The notes under the pieces: generated by a model
Seen by the model: only the letters and a program-made list of their open reading frames with translations
What the model was told of the DNA's origin: nothing
Databases searched by the model: none
Program-made: the position numbers and the translations under genes
From: a virus
Reading direction: 5' to 3' (one strand)
IMG/VR virus record: IMGVR_UViG_3300036820_000490
Location: 1 to 42,807 of that record
Length of the DNA stretch: 42,807 nt
In this document: positions 40,508 through 42,807 of the stretch, one piece after another
How positions within the stretch are numbered: the stretch's first letter is position 1
Layout of the letters: every line of letters starts with the position of its first letter

Positions 40508-40534
40508 TGTCTATTTTGCCCCAGAAAATAGACA
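40508..40534. promoter_or_regulatory. 27-bp palindrome in the divergent control region
   Basis: TGTCTATTTT, spacer GCCCCAG, AAAATAGACA: perfect 10-base arms. It is markedly AT-rich for this genome and lies between the divergent genes at 40436 and 40598. Best read as an operator for both directions, probably bound by one of the adjacent HTH proteins. Its 10-7-10 geometry equals that of the att core. Confidence 0.65.
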
Positions 40535-40597
40535 CATCGGCCTTATAACGCCGGGAGCAAACCGCTAATCTCCCCAAGTGAACAAGCGAGCAGTCGC

Positions 40598-40936
40598 ATG
40601 GCTAAGACCTCTTCCACACCGGCGCCCAAGATGACGCGCGTCGAGATCGACAAGTATTTCGAGCTCGACAAGGAACGACTCTCGTTGCAACGCCAGGCCA
40701 AAGACCTGGAGGCGTTGCAGGAGAAGATCGAGGACAAGATGGTCGCCGTGGTGCGGGCCAACGGCGGCAAGGAACGCACGGTGCTGACGTGCGGCTACGT
40801 GCTGGCGATCAAAGACGCCAACGGCGCCGTGAAGTGGAAGGACGAGTTCGTGCGCGTCGCCGGCAGCGACGAAGCGGAAAAACTGATCGCGGCGGCGCCG
40901 AAGAGGGACAAATTTTCGGTGGAGAAGGCGGCTTGA
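40598..40936 (+). CDS. Hypothetical coiled-coil protein
   Basis: 112 aa. Residues about 15-58 form a coiled coil (KYFELDKERLSLQRQAKDLE, then ALQEKIEDKMVAVVRANGGK); the second half is a small beta/alpha domain (GYVLAIKDANGAVKWKDEFV, then AEKLIAAAPKRDKF). Known from planctomycete phages as an uncharacterised protein. Followed with overlap by the next gene. Confidence 0.65.
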   Translation: MAKTSSTPAPKMTRVEIDKYFELDKERLSLQRQAKDLEALQEKIEDKMVAVVRANGGKERTVLTCGYVLAIKDANGAVKWKDEFVRVAGSDEAEKLIAAAPKRDKFSVEKAA

Positions 40937-41127
40937 GCGCACTACGCGAGAACCTTTTGTGGGCGCCGTACCTCAAGGGAGTACCGACGCTCAGCGATCG
41001 CGACGCATGGCTGGCGGCGAACCCCTCCCGCACGACGCGCCGCGACCGCGACAGGATCACCAAGCAGATCGGCCGCCTCAAGCTCCGCATCCGCGAGGCG
41101 CGCGAGGCGGACCGAGGGCCAAGTTAG
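40933..41127 (+). CDS. Hypothetical 64-aa basic protein
   Basis: TTG start overlapping the previous stop (TTGA). WAPYLKGVPTLSDRDAWLAA and a basic helical end (DRDRITKQIGRLKLRIREAR). Coupling to the previous gene supports it. Function unknown. Confidence 0.5.
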   Translation: MSALRENLLWAPYLKGVPTLSDRDAWLAANPSRTTRRDRDRITKQIGRLKLRIREAREADRGPS

Positions 41128-41163
41128 GGACGAGGGGTTAGGGACGAGGGGTTAGGGACGAGG
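41125..41163 (+). repeat. 14-bp (two-heptamer) tandem repeat
   Basis: TAGGGACGAGGGGT occurs twice and most of it a third time, without base changes. It is the least degenerate heptamer array in the window and lies just before the ATG at 41166. Confidence 0.85.
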
Positions 41164-41165
41164 AA

Positions 41166-41381
41166 ATGTACCAGCTCACGCTGTTTCCGAAAGCGTGGGC
41201 CGGTCACGGCTCGAGCATCGCCGCGGCCAGCGATGGCCGCGGCACTCACCGTCCGCGGCGAGGCCGGCCGAAGCGAGTAAGCGATCCGATGTGGATTTGG
41301 TCGTTCATCGATCCTGGCGAAAAACTTTTCAACGAGTTCCGCGCGGCCGGCATTCTTCGTCCGCTCGTCCCTCGTCCCTAG
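41166..41381 (+). CDS. Hypothetical small protein with AT-hook-like segment
   Basis: 71 aa. HRPRRGRPKRVSDPMWIW contains RPRRGRPKR, similar to an AT-hook (core RGRP). The C-terminal PLVPRP comes from a heptamer repeat that supplies the stop. Possible minor-groove binding; low certainty. Confidence 0.45.
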   Translation: MYQLTLFPKAWAGHGSSIAAASDGRGTHRPRRGRPKRVSDPMWIWSFIDPGEKLFNEFRAAGILRPLVPRP

Positions 41382-41397
41382 CTCCTCGCCCCTTCCC
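41358..41397 (+). repeat. Heptamer repeat before rimI
   Basis: TCGTCCC / TAGCTCC / TCGCCCC units end one base before the ATG of the acetyltransferase gene, taking the place of its ribosome site. Confidence 0.8.
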
Positions 41398-41886
41398 ATG
41401 GACCTCCACATCCGCTGGATGATTCGCCGCGACATGCCCTCCGTGCTGGCGATCGAGGCCGAGTCGTTCGAGTTTCCTTGGTCGCAAAACGATTTCGAGG
41501 AGTGCCTTCGCCAGCGCAACTGCACCGGTATGATTGCGGAGCTCGGCGATACGATCGTCGGCGCGACAGTCTACGAGCTCTGTGAGCGGCGTCTGCACCT
41601 GCTGAATTTCTCGGTCGCGAAAAAATTCCGCCGTCGCGGCATCGGCTGGCAGATGATCTCGCGCCTCGTCGGCAAACTGAGCCAGCAGCGACGCCGGGCC
41701 ATTTGGGCAGAGGTTCGCGAATCGAATTTGCCCGCGCAACTCTTCTTCAGTCATTTCGGCTTCCGCGCGGTAAACATCGCGCACGATTTCTACGACGACA
41801 CGGACGAAGACGCGTATCTCTTCCAATACGCCTGCTCGCCGATCGATCCCGGCCTCACGCGCAACCGGATCGCCGGTCTGGTGTGA
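41398..41886 (+). CDS. rimI: GNAT acetyltransferase, RimI type
   Basis: 162 aa. The GNAT fold is clear: IRRDMPSVLAIEAESFEFPW at the N-terminus, LHLLNFSVAKKFRRRGIGWQ with the acetyl-CoA loop RRRGIG, then VRESNLPAQLFFSHFGFRAV. This is close to the RimI-like protein that I recall as conserved in Pirellulales chromosomes. RimI acetylates the N-terminus of ribosomal protein S18; relatives have other targets. It is the last gene before attR, a usual place for cargo. It may have been taken up from a former host together with the tRNA 5' half. No toxin-antitoxin partner is visible. Confidence 0.85.
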   Translation: MDLHIRWMIRRDMPSVLAIEAESFEFPWSQNDFEECLRQRNCTGMIAELGDTIVGATVYELCERRLHLLNFSVAKKFRRRGIGWQMISRLVGKLSQQRRRAIWAEVRESNLPAQLFFSHFGFRAVNIAHDFYDDTDEDAYLFQYACSPIDPGLTRNRIAGLV

Positions 41887-42038
41887 CCACGTTGCGGGCG
41901 GTTTCCGCAATTTCACGTGACCCATCGATGACTCCGGGGCAGGCTCTGGCGGCGGCGGCGCCGATCGGCTAGATTTATCTTCCTCAGAAGGTCCATTTCG
42001 CGTCCCTCTTTTTGACGCGCGACAGGCCTGACTTTTTT

Positions 42039-42112
<74 letters not shown>

Positions 42113-42242
42113 ATTTGCTGTAAGCTGTGTCGAGTCTTTACTTTAAGACACCTGCCGATGGGTCGGCAGCGCGGCCTGAATTGGTCCGAGAGTCCGGTAA
42201 ACTACCGGAATTGGCCCCTTTTGGGAGAACCGCCCGACTCTT

Positions 42243-42441
42243 CGCATCCCGTCCTATCGCCGCCACCAGCCGAGCGGTCAAGCCGTCGTCACGATCGGCG
42301 GCCGTGATATTTATCTCGGCTCTTGGAACACCGCGGCCAGTCGCGCCGAATTCACTGCATCATCGCCGAGTGGACCGGGCGGGGCGGCACGCTTCCACAG
42401 AAGACAAGCAGCGACTTCACCGTCACCGAGCAGCTATTGTT
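42243..42441 (+). pseudogene. Frameshifted N-terminal remnant of a second integrase
   Basis: One frame gives SYRRHQPSGQAVVTIGGRDI followed by YLGSWNTAASRAEF; another continues with IIAEWTGRGGTLPQ and DFTVTEQLL. This is the usual beginning of planctomycete tyrosine integrases, broken by a one-base change near 42350 and cut off before the catalytic domain. It lies 130 bases after the tRNA, on the host side of attR, and points to an older element at this site. Confidence 0.75.
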
Positions 42442-42458
42442 TCGATCAGTACCAACAG

Positions 42459-42719
42459 TTGATCGTAGTTCCGGGCCAGTGGAAGCAACAGTGGGTTCCG
42501 CACTACCACCAGGAGTCGGTGCATAAGACTTTTGCGATCGAGATGATCCGTGGCCCGGTTACAGCGAGCTCGGTGCCGCCCCGGCAGGCCGTCTTTGGGC
42601 AGGGGCCCATAGGCGCGGGTATTTTCGGCGTTGTGCCGGGAATGACATGGGATATTGTTGAACGGGAGGGGGAATGCGGTGGCCAGGGCGATTGCGCCAT
42701 GTTGGGTAATCTGCAATAA
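42459..42719 (+). CDS. Doubtful 86-aa ORF
   Basis: TTG start; begins IVVPGQWKQQWVPHYHQ, a Trp/Pro/His pattern seen in repetitive planctomycete proteins, but the rest has no recognisable order. It may be a fragment of a larger decayed gene joined to the integrase remnant. Low support. Confidence 0.25.
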   Translation: MIVVPGQWKQQWVPHYHQESVHKTFAIEMIRGPVTASSVPPRQAVFGQGPIGAGIFGVVPGMTWDIVEREGECGGQGDCAMLGNLQ

Positions 42720-42793
42720 TTGCGGCGACACGCGGCAGCCGTTTCCAAGACGGACTTGGTGCGGCCTGTGCGCGACGGCTCAAGGAGGTCGCC

Positions 42794-42807
42794 ATGTCGC
42801 AGGATGT
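42794..42807 (+). CDS. Start of a gene cut by the window end
   Basis: AAGGAGGTCGCC stands directly before ATG, followed by TCGCAGGATGT. Only four codons are visible (MSQD); the identity is unknown. Confidence 0.5.

Noticed and set aside
41398-41886. GNAT gene as a TacT/AtaT-type toxin
   Set aside because: No ribbon-helix-helix antitoxin gene precedes it, and the sequence is nearer to RimI.
41970-41975. TAGATT upstream of the tRNA as its -10 box (similar TAGATT at 2171)
   Set aside because: Distance to the tRNA differs between the two sides (about 69 and 99 bases) and no -35 box is visible, so it is not listed as a promoter.

Overview
The window holds a complete, probably temperate, tailed-phage genome (about 39.8 kb) integrated in a high-GC planctomycete chromosome, most likely of the order Pirellulales. 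The host assignment rests on the left flank, a DUF1800 3' end followed by a Tat-type DUF1501 gene (a pair typical of planctomycetes), and on the dispersed intergenic repeats of the kind common in that group. The element lies between a 44-bp direct repeat that is the 5' half of a tRNA-Arg(ACG) gene. The left copy (2270-2313) is only that half; the right copy (42039-42112) is the whole tRNA. The 7-base anticodon loop is the likely crossover site.

Layout. 1-2269: host chromosome. 2270-3770: attL, a second att-like palindrome, a small XRE repressor candidate and a coiled-coil lipoprotein. 3800-17500 (+ strand): early and accessory genes behind a promoter with an overlapping palindrome: small conserved proteins, tyrosine integrase, CsrA, a replication-protein gene with iterons inside it, DUF1643, a C5 methyltransferase, DUF5131, an RNA polymerase alpha-CTD-like protein, a Dam-type methyltransferase, two small membrane proteins and tail-fibre-like genes. 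40436-17701 (- strand, read right to left): three small HTH proteins, a lysis-like group (28-aa membrane peptide, YiiX-like hydrolase, C39-like lipoprotein, membrane proteins), a ParB-methyltransferase fusion, terminase, portal, protease-capsid fusion, decoration protein, neck and tail genes, tail chaperones with a -1 frame relation, tape measure and distal tail genes. 40598-41886 (+): small proteins and a RimI-type acetyltransferase next to attR. 42113-42807: host flank with the frameshifted N-terminal remnant of another integrase, so this tRNA has been used as an integration site more than once.

The genes add up to a siphovirus-like particle: lambda-type portal, large terminase, capsid made as a protease fusion, long tape measure, tail tube and chaperones. 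There is a lambda O-like replication region and three DNA methyltransferases that may protect phage DNA. The most unusual features lie between genes. Almost every junction carries degenerate heptanucleotide repeats or other short palindromic repeats, and there are several perfect palindromes that look like operators or recombinase sites. Functions are assigned by reading the translated sequence against remembered families; no database search was possible.
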